Part shown: piece after piece, positions 1-7,454 of the stretch | How the letters are laid out: every line of letters begins with the position of its first letter | Numbering within the stretch: position 1 is the stretch's first letter | Assembly (NCBI GenBank): GCA_910578655.1 | Contig: CAJTQE010000059.1 | Span: 1 to 11,191 of the forward strand | DNA from: an uncultured Christensenella sp. | GTDB lineage: Bacteria > Bacillota > Clostridia > Christensenellales > Borkfalkiaceae | Direction of reading: 5' to 3' | DNA length: 11,191 nt | Position numbers and translations under genes: made by a program | Notes under the pieces: generated by a model | What the model saw: only the letters and a program-made list of their open reading frames with translations | Database searches by the model: none | Told to the model about the DNA's origin: nothing

Positions 1-1209
1 GAAATCAATACATTTAATGTTGATAGTAAATTAATGCCTAAAGATGAAAATGAGTTTATAAAATCCGCTGTTATTTTTGGCGGGAATGCATCTGGCAAGT
101 CAAATGTTTTAAAAGCACTAGCATATATGAAAAACGTATTATTAATGTCGGCATCACAGTTTCCTATTGTTGCTGCCAATGAAACCTTTGCATTTTATGA
201 TAATGCTCAAAATGAAGAAAGTACCTATGAAGTGGAAATCATTTACAACGCTTCTTACTACAAATACGGCTTTACGTTATTAAACGGTGTTGTCAAATCG
301 GAATGGTTAGAACGTAGAAAAGAGAGATTAACTCCTGTATTTAAGCGCACGGATAATGAACTCGAAATTATAGGTTTATCAAAACAAGCAACAAGATTAA
401 TAAACATTTCGGAAAAAACACTTTTCTTGTCTGTTGGTAATAACTTCCATTTAGATATTGCACCATATTTAAACGATGTTATGCAGTGGTTTCAAAACTT
501 ATTGATAGTTTTTGAAAATGACGCTAACATCTTGGATATCTATACAATGGAAAATGGCAAGTATAAAGATCAGGCATTAAGAATTTTAAAATTAGCAGAT
601 ATTGGTATTCAGGACATAAGAGTGAAGAAGGATAAAGTTGCCAATATGGCTAATTTTAATGATATTCTTAACTTTAATGCTCAAATACAGATCAATCCTG
701 CTTCGTTCGGGCAGTTAAAACAAGAAGAAAAAAATCTTTATAATATAGACTTAGAAACATTTTTTGATGTCTATGATGTGAAAGGTAGAGTTAAAGGTAA
801 AAAAGATATTTTATTATATAAAAATGCAGGGTTTAATTCCGAAGGGACGGCTCGTTTATTATGTTATTTGGGGTGGATACTTGCAGCATTGGATCAAGGC
901 AGAGTAATCGTTATAGATGAAATCGACGCTAAATTGCACTTTCTTGTTGCAGACTATATAATTAAGCTTTTCAACTCAATTGATACAAATCCTAAAAATG
1001 CTCAACTAATTTGCACTGCACATAACGTTATGCTAATGGACGAGGATTTGCGTCGTGACCAAATATATTTTACAAGTAAAGATAAGCATGGCGAAAGCAG
1101 CTTGGTATCATTATCAGATTATAAGAATGTAAGAAAAACAGACTTGTTTAGCAAACGCTATCTTGCCGGTTTTTATGCTAAACTTCCCGATATGGCGAAT
1201 AAGGATTGA
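1..1209 (+). CDS. rloA: RloA-type AAA/ABC-like ATPase, 5' partial
   Basis: The frame is open to the first base, so the true start lies upstream. The ATG at 34 is internal, because it would leave almost nothing before the Walker A loop. Counting from that ATG, Walker A GGNASGKS is at residues 16-23, an ABC-signature-like SEGT at 269-272, Walker B VIVIDE at 291-296, and a switch histidine (TAHN) at H330. It ends with a region typical of RloA (RRDQIYF, then an SLSDY segment). RloA proteins (COG1106) are cytosolic ATPases encoded with RloB in restriction loci and related to the AbiL abortive-infection pair. The likely role is the ATP-driven sensor or regulator of a two-gene antiphage system; that role is inferred from the family. 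The stop codon lies 8 bases before the ATG of the next gene, so the two are translationally coupled. The missing N terminus is probably only the first strands of the ATPase fold. Confidence 0.85.
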   Translation, partial: EINTFNVDSKLMPKDENEFIKSAVIFGGNASGKSNVLKALAYMKNVLLMSASQFPIVAANETFAFYDNAQNEESTYEVEIIYNASYYKYGFTLLNGVVKSEWLERRKERLTPVFKRTDNELEIIGLSKQATRLINISEKTLFLSVGNNFHLDIAPYLNDVMQWFQNLLIVFENDANILDIYTMENGKYKDQALRILKLADIGIQDIRVKKDKVANMANFNDILNFNAQIQINPASFGQLKQEEKNLYNIDLETFFDVYDVKGRVKGKKDILLYKNAGFNSEGTARLLCYLGWILAALDQGRVIVIDEIDAKLHFLVADYIIKLFNSIDTNPKNAQLICTAHNVMLMDEDLRRDQIYFTSKDKHGESSLVSLSDYKNVRKTDLFSKRYLAGFYAKLPDMANKD

Positions 1210-1217
1210 GGTGGGAT

Positions 1218-1835
1218 ATGGCAAGAAGATCAGATAGATTTACTGCTCGAAATGTATTTTATATTATTACAAACGGCGAGCAAACGGAATATAATTACTT
1301 TAAACTGTTAAAGGCGAAGCGCAGCGTTTATGACGTTAAAATTATTTTTGAAAATGCCGATCCTTTGGGATTAGTTCAGTATGCCCAGAGATATATTTCA
1401 GAAGCAAACCAAGTTTGGTGCGTCTTTGATATTGATTATACATATAAAGACAAACGTCTAATTCCAGCATTAAAGCAAGCTGAAGAAAGTGGAATAAAAA
1501 TTGCTTATTCCAACGTGGCATTTGAAGTATGGTTGATATCGCATTTTGAAAAGTGTAAGACTACATTGCAATTAGGTTATTATATTGGTGAGTTGGACAA
1601 GCTCTTAAAAAAAAGTGGTAGTAATAGAACATATAGCAAAACCGATGAGAAACTATTAAAAGAATGTTTCATTCCTAACTATAAAAAAGCTATGGAAAAC
1701 TCAAAAATTATATATCAAAATTATGTGAAAGAGTATAACAAAAAATATCCCAATCAACAACGGCAACCGATATGGAATTGGGTTTCAAGCACTACAGTTT
1801 ATAAGCTGGTCGAATCGCTTAAATTAAAGGATTAG
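1218..1835 (+). CDS. rloB: RloB-like protein with Toprim-type core (205 aa)
   Basis: This is the partner of the preceding RloA-type ATPase. The N terminus carries the RloB pattern: a hydrophobic strand, then GEQTEYNYF with the acidic residue E21, a VFDID motif with D71 and D73, and SNVAFEVWLISHFE at about residues 98-111. This arrangement of Glu and Asp-x-Asp fits the Toprim-like fold proposed for RloB/AbiLii proteins, so it is probably the nuclease or effector of the pair; the activity is inferred. The C terminus has the usual TTVYKLVESL helix. I chose the ATG at 1218 because GAGGTGGG (1208-1215) sits at the correct distance. An in-frame TTG at 1206 overlaps the upstream stop and has no ribosome binding site at a useful distance. 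The length is normal for the family. Confidence 0.82.
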   Translation: MARRSDRFTARNVFYIITNGEQTEYNYFKLLKAKRSVYDVKIIFENADPLGLVQYAQRYISEANQVWCVFDIDYTYKDKRLIPALKQAEESGIKIAYSNVAFEVWLISHFEKCKTTLQLGYYIGELDKLLKKSGSNRTYSKTDEKLLKECFIPNYKKAMENSKIIYQNYVKEYNKKYPNQQRQPIWNWVSSTTVYKLVESLKLKD

Positions 1836-1966
1836 GTTAAGATTATAACTTTTAGTGTGTTTGTAATCTTCGGGAATTCAAGGTCAGTCTTCCGCAAAAA
1901 AACAAGTTTGGCGCAAGATGAAAAATACGACTCTTTACGGTTAGAACAATTTTCAGGAAGGTAATA
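1836..1966 (+). other. Spacer between the RloAB-like and Gabija-like modules
   Basis: These 131 bases separate the two defence modules. I see no convincing promoter or terminator. The RloB frame stays open for 42 codons after its TAG, up to a TAA at 1962-1964; the predicted tail is rich in charged residues and may be the remnant of a lost gene end. AGGAAGG at 1955-1961 is the ribosome binding site for the next gene (ATG at 1967). With no terminator visible, transcription from the RloAB-like genes could continue into the Gabija-like genes. Confidence 0.5.
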
Positions 1967-3934
1967 ATGTACATTAAAGAATTTAGAATCAAAAATTTTA
2001 GAAATTTTGATGATGCGGGCGTTATATTAAAATTTCATCAAGGAGTTAATGCTATTGTAGGTGAAAATAATGCTGGCAAGTCAGCAATTATTTCCGCTTT
2101 AAGAATTGCTGTATCCATAATACAGTATAAAAAGGATATTTATTTTGCAAAAACAGATTTTCATCTAGATGCCAAAGGCGGTCTTGCAAATGAAGCGCAA
2201 TTTGATATTTATTTAGCAGATGTTCCGAAATATCTTATTGAAATTTGGAAACCTGGTACGAATGAGGGTGAATTTCATATAAGGTTTTTTCTTACTAAAA
2301 ATGAAGCAGGCAAAGAAAGAATAAAATATTCGATTTGGGGTGGTGAAGTTGAAGGGAATCAGCTTTCCACCGACACATTAGAAGCAATCAATCTCGTTTA
2401 TCTTGGAGCGTTAAGAGATGCTGAAAATGAAATGAGGCCTAATAGAAATAGTAAGATTGCTAATCTTTTAGGTGCTCTTGCCACAACGCCTGAGCAAAAA
2501 GAAGATTTGGTCAATGAATTAGTAAAAGCTAATAATGCGCTTTTACAGAAAGAACCTATATCTAAAATAAGAGAAATAATCAATAAAAATTTGGTTAGTA
2601 TTGAGCATGAGGTTTTGCATCAACAAATTGACATAGGTTATATTGACCCAAAGTTCGATTCGATTGCGTCATCATTAAGAACTTGGATATTACCTCGTTG
2701 GAGTTTTGTTGATAAAACTTCAAAATATTTTCCCCAGATAATGGAACGTTGTTCTACACATAAAGATTTAGTTGATGAAGATGCGGAGGGGATTTTTTTA
2801 GATGTAAAAAAGTATTCCGAAATCTTTGAAGAAATGACAGAAGGAGAAAAATTATATTTAAAAGAAATAAGTAAGTTCTCATTTGACTTATTCCAAAATG
2901 GTTTAGGCTATAATAATTTGCTATTTATTTCTACAGTATTGGGGGATATGTCTTTAACTCAAGATGATATATTATTGAACCTACTTTTGGCAGAGGAACC
3001 AGAGGCTCATTTGCATCCGCAATTGCAATCATTGATATATCAATTTTTTAAAGAACAAATTGAAAAATCTTCATCATTACAAATAATATTTACAACACAT
3101 TCTCCCACATTAACATCACAACTTAAAATTGATACGATAAATGTTTTATGTAATTATAATCATAGGACTAAATGTTTTCCATTAGTTGATTCTACGTTGG
3201 ATATTTTAGAAAAAAATTATTTGGAAAAATACTTGGATGTAACGAAATCGCAGATGCTTTTCTCGCGAGGTGTATTATTAGTTGAGGGCATAAGTGAAGC
3301 TATACTTATCCCTACTTTTGCAAAAATATTAAATAGAAATTTGACTACATATGCTGTGGAGATTGTAAATGTTGACGGTACAGCTTTTTTACCGTTTGTC
3401 CATGTATTATGTAATAAGACTGTTGTTGGCACAATAATAAATTGCTCTATAGTTACTGATGACGACAGATGTACAGACAAAGGAAATGAGGAAACCTATA
3501 TATCTTTAGATTACGACTATGACTGTGATAAAACAATTTTGGCTGATATATATGCGAAGTTGTCAAAAGGGAAGGAATCTGATAGATGTAAAAAAGCAAG
3601 GAAGTTAAGTGATGATAGTGGCGTCAATATAAATACTGCATATAAAACATTAGAATTCGAGCTTGCTTCAAAAGAGGAAAATATAAAGACGATTTTAAAG
3701 GCAATTAAATTACTGCATCCAACATCAGGCGCAAAACTTGAAGAATTAGTAAAGAAGGAAGAGGATTTGGTTTATAAAACTATTCGGATATGGTTATTTA
3801 TAAGGTCACGTTCATATGATAAGGCTCGATTTGCGCAAATATTGAGTAATGGGATAGAAGAAAATCAAGATAGTTTTATAGTTCCAGAGTATATTAAAAA
3901 AGCAATTTATGCCGTAACAAGGGAAGAAGACTAA
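1967..3934 (+). CDS. gajA: GajA-type OLD-family ATPase/Toprim endonuclease (Gabija-like)
   Basis: A 655-residue OLD-family protein. The ATPase head starts with MYIKEFRIKNFRNF, typical of RecF/OLD proteins, with Walker A GENNAGKS at 32-39. Walker B and D-loop (LLLAEEPEAHLHP) fall around 339-351, and a TTHSP switch motif follows. The C-terminal Toprim domain begins near residue 435 with LLVEGISEAIL (catalytic Glu at E440) and has an aspartate cluster VTDDDR at D498-D500. In characterised Gabija systems GajA is a DNA-nicking endonuclease held in check by nucleotides and assembled with GajB. The same role is inferred here from the architecture and from the UvrD-type helicase immediately downstream. 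The family reference is, from memory, somewhat under 600 residues, so this version is longer, mainly after the Toprim motifs. AGGAAGG at 1955-1961 supports the start. Confidence 0.88.
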   Translation: MYIKEFRIKNFRNFDDAGVILKFHQGVNAIVGENNAGKSAIISALRIAVSIIQYKKDIYFAKTDFHLDAKGGLANEAQFDIYLADVPKYLIEIWKPGTNEGEFHIRFFLTKNEAGKERIKYSIWGGEVEGNQLSTDTLEAINLVYLGALRDAENEMRPNRNSKIANLLGALATTPEQKEDLVNELVKANNALLQKEPISKIREIINKNLVSIEHEVLHQQIDIGYIDPKFDSIASSLRTWILPRWSFVDKTSKYFPQIMERCSTHKDLVDEDAEGIFLDVKKYSEIFEEMTEGEKLYLKEISKFSFDLFQNGLGYNNLLFISTVLGDMSLTQDDILLNLLLAEEPEAHLHPQLQSLIYQFFKEQIEKSSSLQIIFTTHSPTLTSQLKIDTINVLCNYNHRTKCFPLVDSTLDILEKNYLEKYLDVTKSQMLFSRGVLLVEGISEAILIPTFAKILNRNLTTYAVEIVNVDGTAFLPFVHVLCNKTVVGTIINCSIVTDDDRCTDKGNEETYISLDYDYDCDKTILADIYAKLSKGKESDRCKKARKLSDDSGVNINTAYKTLEFELASKEENIKTILKAIKLLHPTSGAKLEELVKKEEDLVYKTIRIWLFIRSRSYDKARFAQILSNGIEENQDSFIVPEYIKKAIYAVTREED

Positions 3935-5683
3935 ATGGGTATAACTGATGAGCAGCAAAAATTTTTAGATGCTAATTGGAAAATTGTTCTTTGCGCATGC
4001 CCCGGAAGTGGTAAAACGACCATTGTAGCTACAAAATTTCTTAAATATAAAAAAGGATGGAATAAGGCCCATTCAGGCATCGCTGTCCTCTCTTTCACGA
4101 ATGTAGCGTGTGATGAAATAAAAAATAAAATTGTCCAGGAAGAAGGAGATGCGTGTTTTTATGATTATCCACATTTTATAGGTACAGTTGATAGTTTTAT
4201 TGATAATTACATTTTCTTGAGATTTGGATACCTATTATCGACAAATAGCTGTCGGCCAAAATTACATATAAAGGCTATATCCGCACAAACGTATCAATTT
4301 TGGCGTAATGATTGCTATAAAAAAGATTGCATTTCGAAAATTGAACAGTTCAGAGTATTAGAAAATAGAGAAACTTATTTTAAAGAAGAAAAAGTTGAAT
4401 GCGCTGAAAATAGGGGCGTAATTCCTTGTCGGTCTTATATTGAAAGGATGCATCGTAAAAACTGTTACTTTCAAAATGAAGTACCGTACCAGTCATCGCT
4501 GTTATTGAAAAATCATCCAGATATTGCAAAGGCAATTGTTGAAAGATTTCCTGTCATAATCATTGATGAGGCACAGGACACATCAAAAGACCAAATGAAG
4601 ATTTTTGAATTGTTGATTGCTGCGGGGTTACAAGAAGTAATATTAGTCGGCGATCCCGATCAATCGATTTATGAATGGAGAACAGCAAAAAGAGAATGTT
4701 TTGTAGACAAAATAAACAATCCAAATTGGCGTGCGTTGTATTTAACACATAATTTTCGAAGTTCTCAACTTATATGCAACGCTACAAAAGCCTTTTCAGA
4801 AACTTATTATGATAAACCTGCTAATAAATCTGCCGCGGAGCATAAAGATTTTCCTGTTAAACCAATTCTTTTATTTTATGATTTGAACACTCAACGCGGA
4901 GAGATTATTCCAAAATTCAAGCATTTTTGTGAAACTAATAATATTGAATTAAATAAATCGGCAGTTGTTTCTCGTGGAAGAATTAATTCAAAAAATTATG
5001 TTGAAGGCTTATGGAAAAATTCCGAAACTGAACGAATTGCAGAGGCTTCGTATAATTTTCTTTATGGTAATCGTAAATTAGCGTTTGAATTGCTTGAAAA
5101 AGCAATATTTTCTTTAACAGTAAAAGATTTGGAAGATATAGAGATATCATTAGAAAATGAAGTAGAAAAATATGTTACTTACAGTGACTGGAAAAATGCA
5201 ATTTTACAACTGTTAACTTCGCTTCCTTTGGCAACGTTAGCATTATCGGATTGGGTGGCAGAAGCTAAAAAATGTCTTTCTGATTTTGTATCCACGAACC
5301 AAATTATAAAAAAACTTCCTAATTCATTGAAAGAAATAGTTATACAAATAAAGCAGCGGGACCAAAGTTTTCCGAACTTTAAGAATGAAGTATTGAGTTC
5401 TTTCTTTGGGAATAAAGAAGTGCACAACAATTTTACCTTATCAACTATTCACGGAGTAAAGGGGGAGAGTTATGATGCGCTTATGCTAGTAGTGGAAAGT
5501 ACTAGAGGGTCTACTTTAACGCCTAAGTTCTTAGCGGAAGGCGATCTGACTGATGAAAAAATGAGAATAGCATATGTTGCAATGACTCGCCCCAAGAAGT
5601 TACTAGTTGTAGCTATGCCTAAAATCAGAAATTTTAACGAAACAAGATTTTCAAGAAATGATTGGGATTATTTTGAAATTTAA
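3935..5683 (+). CDS. gajB: GajB-type UvrD/Rep-like superfamily 1 helicase (Gabija-like)
   Basis: A 582-residue SF1A helicase with all core motifs: a Q-motif-like TDEQQKFL at 4-11, Walker A ACPGSGKTT at 21-29, motif Ia SFTNVACDEIK, Walker B IIIDEAQD ending at D215, motif III GDPDQSIYEWR from 239, motif IV HNFRSS, motif V TIHGVKGE at 504-511, and motif VI AYVAMTR ending at R552. Its ATG directly abuts the stop of the preceding gene (TAAATG), so the two products are probably made in fixed ratio. In known Gabija systems GajB binds DNA ends and relieves or stimulates GajA; that role is inferred here. Residues 127-177 (1B region) contain five cysteines (C127, C132, C156, C165, C177), more than expected for an intracellular helicase. 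It is longer than the reference GajB I remember (about 500 residues). Confidence 0.87.
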   Translation: MGITDEQQKFLDANWKIVLCACPGSGKTTIVATKFLKYKKGWNKAHSGIAVLSFTNVACDEIKNKIVQEEGDACFYDYPHFIGTVDSFIDNYIFLRFGYLLSTNSCRPKLHIKAISAQTYQFWRNDCYKKDCISKIEQFRVLENRETYFKEEKVECAENRGVIPCRSYIERMHRKNCYFQNEVPYQSSLLLKNHPDIAKAIVERFPVIIIDEAQDTSKDQMKIFELLIAAGLQEVILVGDPDQSIYEWRTAKRECFVDKINNPNWRALYLTHNFRSSQLICNATKAFSETYYDKPANKSAAEHKDFPVKPILLFYDLNTQRGEIIPKFKHFCETNNIELNKSAVVSRGRINSKNYVEGLWKNSETERIAEASYNFLYGNRKLAFELLEKAIFSLTVKDLEDIEISLENEVEKYVTYSDWKNAILQLLTSLPLATLALSDWVAEAKKCLSDFVSTNQIIKKLPNSLKEIVIQIKQRDQSFPNFKNEVLSSFFGNKEVHNNFTLSTIHGVKGESYDALMLVVESTRGSTLTPKFLAEGDLTDEKMRIAYVAMTRPKKLLVVAMPKIRNFNETRFSRNDWDYFEI

Positions 5684-5741
5684 CAATAAATACAAAGTTT
5701 ATTACAACAAATATTAAGGTAGGTTTACAAAAAGGATTATT

Positions 5742-6704
5742 ATGGCAAATTCAACAGAACAAATAGGTGTGCATTATTGCGGATTAATTGCAGCAAAAAA
5801 CAAATGGATGTTTAGAGTACAGCCAATAGATGATGTTGGTATTGATGCTCATATGGAGTTTGTTGATTCATCTGGTAAGCCGCAACAGCTTCTTGCGCTA
5901 CAAATTAAATCAGGAGCAAGTTGGTTTAAAGAGAAGAAAGACGGTTATATTGTTTTTCGTGATATTGACGAAAGACAATATAATTATTGGACTATGAATT
6001 CTTTGCCTTGCATCGTGGTTCTATATAACCCTGATGATGGTATATGTGTGTGGCAAGAACTTACCGAAAAAACTATAGAAAGAACTAAAAGAGGAACAGG
6101 AAAAGGTTTTTTTGTAAAGGTTCCTTTAAATCAAGTTTTCTTGGATGCAGCATCAAATAATAAGCTCCTTTCTTTTAATAATCTACCTGAACATATCGTA
6201 AATTATAACTTTCTATTGTCGCAGAAGAAATTTATGCAAATTATTCAAAACGGTGGAGTAGTTAAGTTGCATTCTACCGAGTGGGTAAACAAGAGTAGTG
6301 GAAAGGGGAACACGGAGTTAATAGTAGATGATGGAAATGGTATTGTAAAATATGCTTATCCATATTGGTTTCCTTTTACTCCATATAAAGATGTGTTTCC
6401 GCGACTTTTTCCATGGGCCGATTTTTCGTCTGATGAAGATTTCTTTGAAAATGATGACGAAAGCCTATGGCGTGAGTTGCACTGCTATTATGATAAAGAG
6501 GACGGTGAGTGGATAATTGTTGGAGATACTTTTGAAGAATTTCGATCAAAACTGAATTCAATGCGAAGCAAAGATCATTCGGGTGAAGTGGTGGAATATA
6601 TGATGACACTTAGTTTAAATGATTTAGGTCGTTCATTTTTGGCTGTGGATGAGTTCGTTTCAAAAAAACAACCGTATTCGGGAACAAGACCCGAGGAAGA
6701 ATAG
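5742..6704 (+). CDS. DUF4365-like protein with PD-(D/E)XK-type nuclease core
   Basis: A 320-residue protein. The first 110 residues match the DUF4365 pattern: an N-terminal EQIGVHYCGLIAAK helix, then DVGIDAHME with D35, a strand with LALQIKS giving Q54 and K56, and later LPCIVVLYNP and a VWQEL segment. Asp followed by Gln-x-Lys is the metal-site layout of Mrr-like PD-(D/E)XK nucleases, so a DNA-cleaving or DNA-binding role is likely but inferred. Residues 110-320 match nothing I recognise and are acidic near 225-245. The gene starts 58 bases after the helicase, with AAAGGA at 5731-5735 as ribosome binding site and no obvious promoter or terminator between them. It therefore looks like a third member of the Gabija-like operon. 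DUF4365 is not part of the standard two-gene Gabija set. Confidence 0.7.
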   Translation: MANSTEQIGVHYCGLIAAKNKWMFRVQPIDDVGIDAHMEFVDSSGKPQQLLALQIKSGASWFKEKKDGYIVFRDIDERQYNYWTMNSLPCIVVLYNPDDGICVWQELTEKTIERTKRGTGKGFFVKVPLNQVFLDAASNNKLLSFNNLPEHIVNYNFLLSQKKFMQIIQNGGVVKLHSTEWVNKSSGKGNTELIVDDGNGIVKYAYPYWFPFTPYKDVFPRLFPWADFSSDEDFFENDDESLWRELHCYYDKEDGEWIIVGDTFEEFRSKLNSMRSKDHSGEVVEYMMTLSLNDLGRSFLAVDEFVSKKQPYSGTRPEEE

Positions 6705-6720
6705 GAGATTGAGGTGATAT

Positions 6721-7119
6721 ATGAAAAAAATAAAATTATATGAACACATTGATAACAAGTTTTCAAGCGATGGATATGAACTTGATTCGACTGAAAAATA
6801 TGTAATAGATATGGAATCTGAAATAGAATTCCAAGCTGCAATATTTATGTCTTTTCAAGTAATGGGACCTCCTCCAGCATTAAAGAATTATCACGCATGG
6901 TTATTTGAAAATGGCTTTAATGTAGATGCGCCAAATCCAACGAATGAGTTTGTCTCGTCTTATTATGGAGTGAAACCACTTTGGAAAACAGCTTACTCAC
7001 AAGGTATTGTTGTAAAAGCAGAAAATGATGATGATTATTTTATTGTTATGGAGTGTAGTCGTGAAAATAAAGGCTATAAACATACAAAGGTTATTTTAAC
7101 TCCTGGTGGGTGTATTTGA
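6721..7119 (+). CDS. Hypothetical protein, last gene of the defence operon (132 aa)
   Basis: I do not recognise this family. It is a soluble, acidic protein with no signal peptide and no membrane segment. The N-terminal third is charged, then comes a hydrophobic stretch with FQVMGPPPALKNYHAWLFE at about residues 45-63, a central aromatic part, and a short beta-rich C terminus ending in TPGGC. A strong ribosome binding site (GAGGTGAT, 6711-6718) precedes the ATG. The gene begins 16 bases after the DUF4365-like gene, so the two are almost certainly co-transcribed. Composition matches the AT-rich defence genes and not the genes to the right. Possible roles are a regulator, inhibitor or adaptor for the neighbouring nuclease, but the sequence does not decide. 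Confidence 0.7.
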   Translation: MKKIKLYEHIDNKFSSDGYELDSTEKYVIDMESEIEFQAAIFMSFQVMGPPPALKNYHAWLFENGFNVDAPNPTNEFVSSYYGVKPLWKTAYSQGIVVKAENDDDYFIVMECSRENKGYKHTKVILTPGGCI

Positions 7120-7164
7120 AATAGATATTTAATTCATATACGATGGAGTAACGTATTCAAAGGC

Positions 7165-7193
7165 TTGACATTAATGTCCTTATTTGTTAAACT
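7165..7193 (+). promoter_or_regulatory. Sigma-A-type promoter with extended -10
   Basis: A perfect -35 box TTGACA (7165-7170) is followed, after a 17-base spacer, by TAAACT (7188-7193). TG at 7185-7186 gives an extended -10. Transcription would start near 7200. It faces a short unit that ends in the terminator at 7321-7345, so it probably makes an RNA of about 145 nt. Confidence 0.65.
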
Positions 7194-7226
7194 ATGCATA
7201 TACTCATTATTTAGGGAGAGTAAATT

Positions 7227-7307
7227 ATGATGATAATCAATGAAAAAGTGGGTGACCTCCGATCACACACGGTGGTACAGGCAAATATCAAAAATCCTCG
7301 CAAATAA
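7227..7307 (+). CDS. Possible 26-residue small protein or leader peptide
   Basis: A short reading frame starts with two ATG codons. It is preceded by AGGGAGAG (7213-7220) at good ribosome-binding distance, sits downstream of a strong promoter and ends just before a terminator. The predicted peptide is basic and hydrophilic, with the N terminus MMIINEKVGDLRSH and a Lys/Arg-rich end; there is no membrane segment. Two hairpins overlap the frame. One spans 7248-7270 (GTGA/TCAC and GTG/CAC arms), with CCTCC in its loop, which could pair with a ribosome binding site. The other spans 7299-7312 (CGCAA/TTGCG) and covers the stop codon. The unit could equally be a non-coding RNA in which the frame is incidental. 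No homologue comes to mind. Confidence 0.35.
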   Translation: MMIINEKVGDLRSHTVVQANIKNPRK

Positions 7308-7320
7308 TTGCGGATAAAAA

Positions 7321-7345
7321 GGAAGGCGAAAGCCTTCCTTTTTTT
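7321..7345 (+). terminator. Intrinsic terminator
   Basis: A perfect 7-bp stem (GGAAGGC/GCCTTCC) is closed by a GAAA tetraloop and followed by seven T residues. An A-tract at 7316-7320 lies on the other side, so it may also terminate leftward transcription. It ends the small unit and also stops readthrough from the defence operon into hypB. Confidence 0.9.
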
Positions 7346-7358
7346 GTGCGCTGCAAGG

Positions 7359-7398
7359 TTAGCGTACCGCAAGCGGAAAAGTTCGGCGGTTTCGCTAA
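7359..7398. repeat. Interrupted inverted repeat upstream of hypB promoter
   Basis: TTAGCG (7359-7364) and ACCGC (7366-7370) are mirrored by GCGGT (7386-7390) and CGCTAA (7393-7398), giving 11 paired positions around a 15-base centre. There is no T-tract after it on either strand, so it is not a standard terminator. It ends 27 bases before the -35 box of hypB and could be an operator, an upstream hairpin or the scar of a small element. Confidence 0.5.
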
Positions 7399-7425
7399 AA
7401 AACTATTAAAAAAAAGTTATAAATC

Positions 7426-7454
7426 TTGACGAAAAATGAACTTGGGTGTAAAAT
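7426..7454 (+). promoter_or_regulatory. hypB promoter predicting a leaderless mRNA
   Basis: TTGACG (7426-7431), a 17-base spacer and TAAAAT (7449-7454) form a strong sigma-A-type promoter. AT-rich runs at 7397-7424 resemble an UP element. The hypB ATG begins at 7461, only six bases after the -10 box, so transcription would start at or next to the A of the start codon. No Shine-Dalgarno sequence lies between. Confidence 0.7.

Larger units (their letters stand above)
7200..7345 (+). ncRNA. Candidate small structured RNA (promoter-to-terminator unit)
   Basis: The predicted transcript runs from the expected start near 7200 to the terminator T-tract. It has three successive hairpins: 7248-7270, 7299-7312 and the terminator stem 7321-7338. 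GGTGGTAC at 7271-7278 recalls part of the T-box signature, but the following CCGCG is absent, there is no room for a T-box specifier stem, and no aminoacyl-tRNA synthetase or amino-acid gene follows. It could be a regulatory RNA or simply the mRNA of the 26-codon frame. Confidence 0.35.

Noticed and set aside
1206..1217. TTG start for the RloB-like gene at 1206
   Set aside because: The ATG at 1218 has GAGGTGGG at the right spacing and gives the usual family N terminus.
6575..6841. 88-codon minus-strand frame across the junction of the DUF4365-like and 132-aa genes
   Set aside because: It runs antisense to two well-supported genes with good ribosome sites; no motif is seen.
7138..7156. Terminator of the defence operon (ATACG/CGTAT hairpin)
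   Set aside because: The stem is only 5 bp, AT-rich and has no T-tract. The terminator at 7321-7345 is the first convincing one.
7271..7338. T-box riboswitch
   Set aside because: TGGTAC matches part of the T-box core, but CCGCG does not follow, there is no upstream stem I or specifier loop within the transcript, and the next gene is hypB, not an aminoacylation or amino-acid gene.
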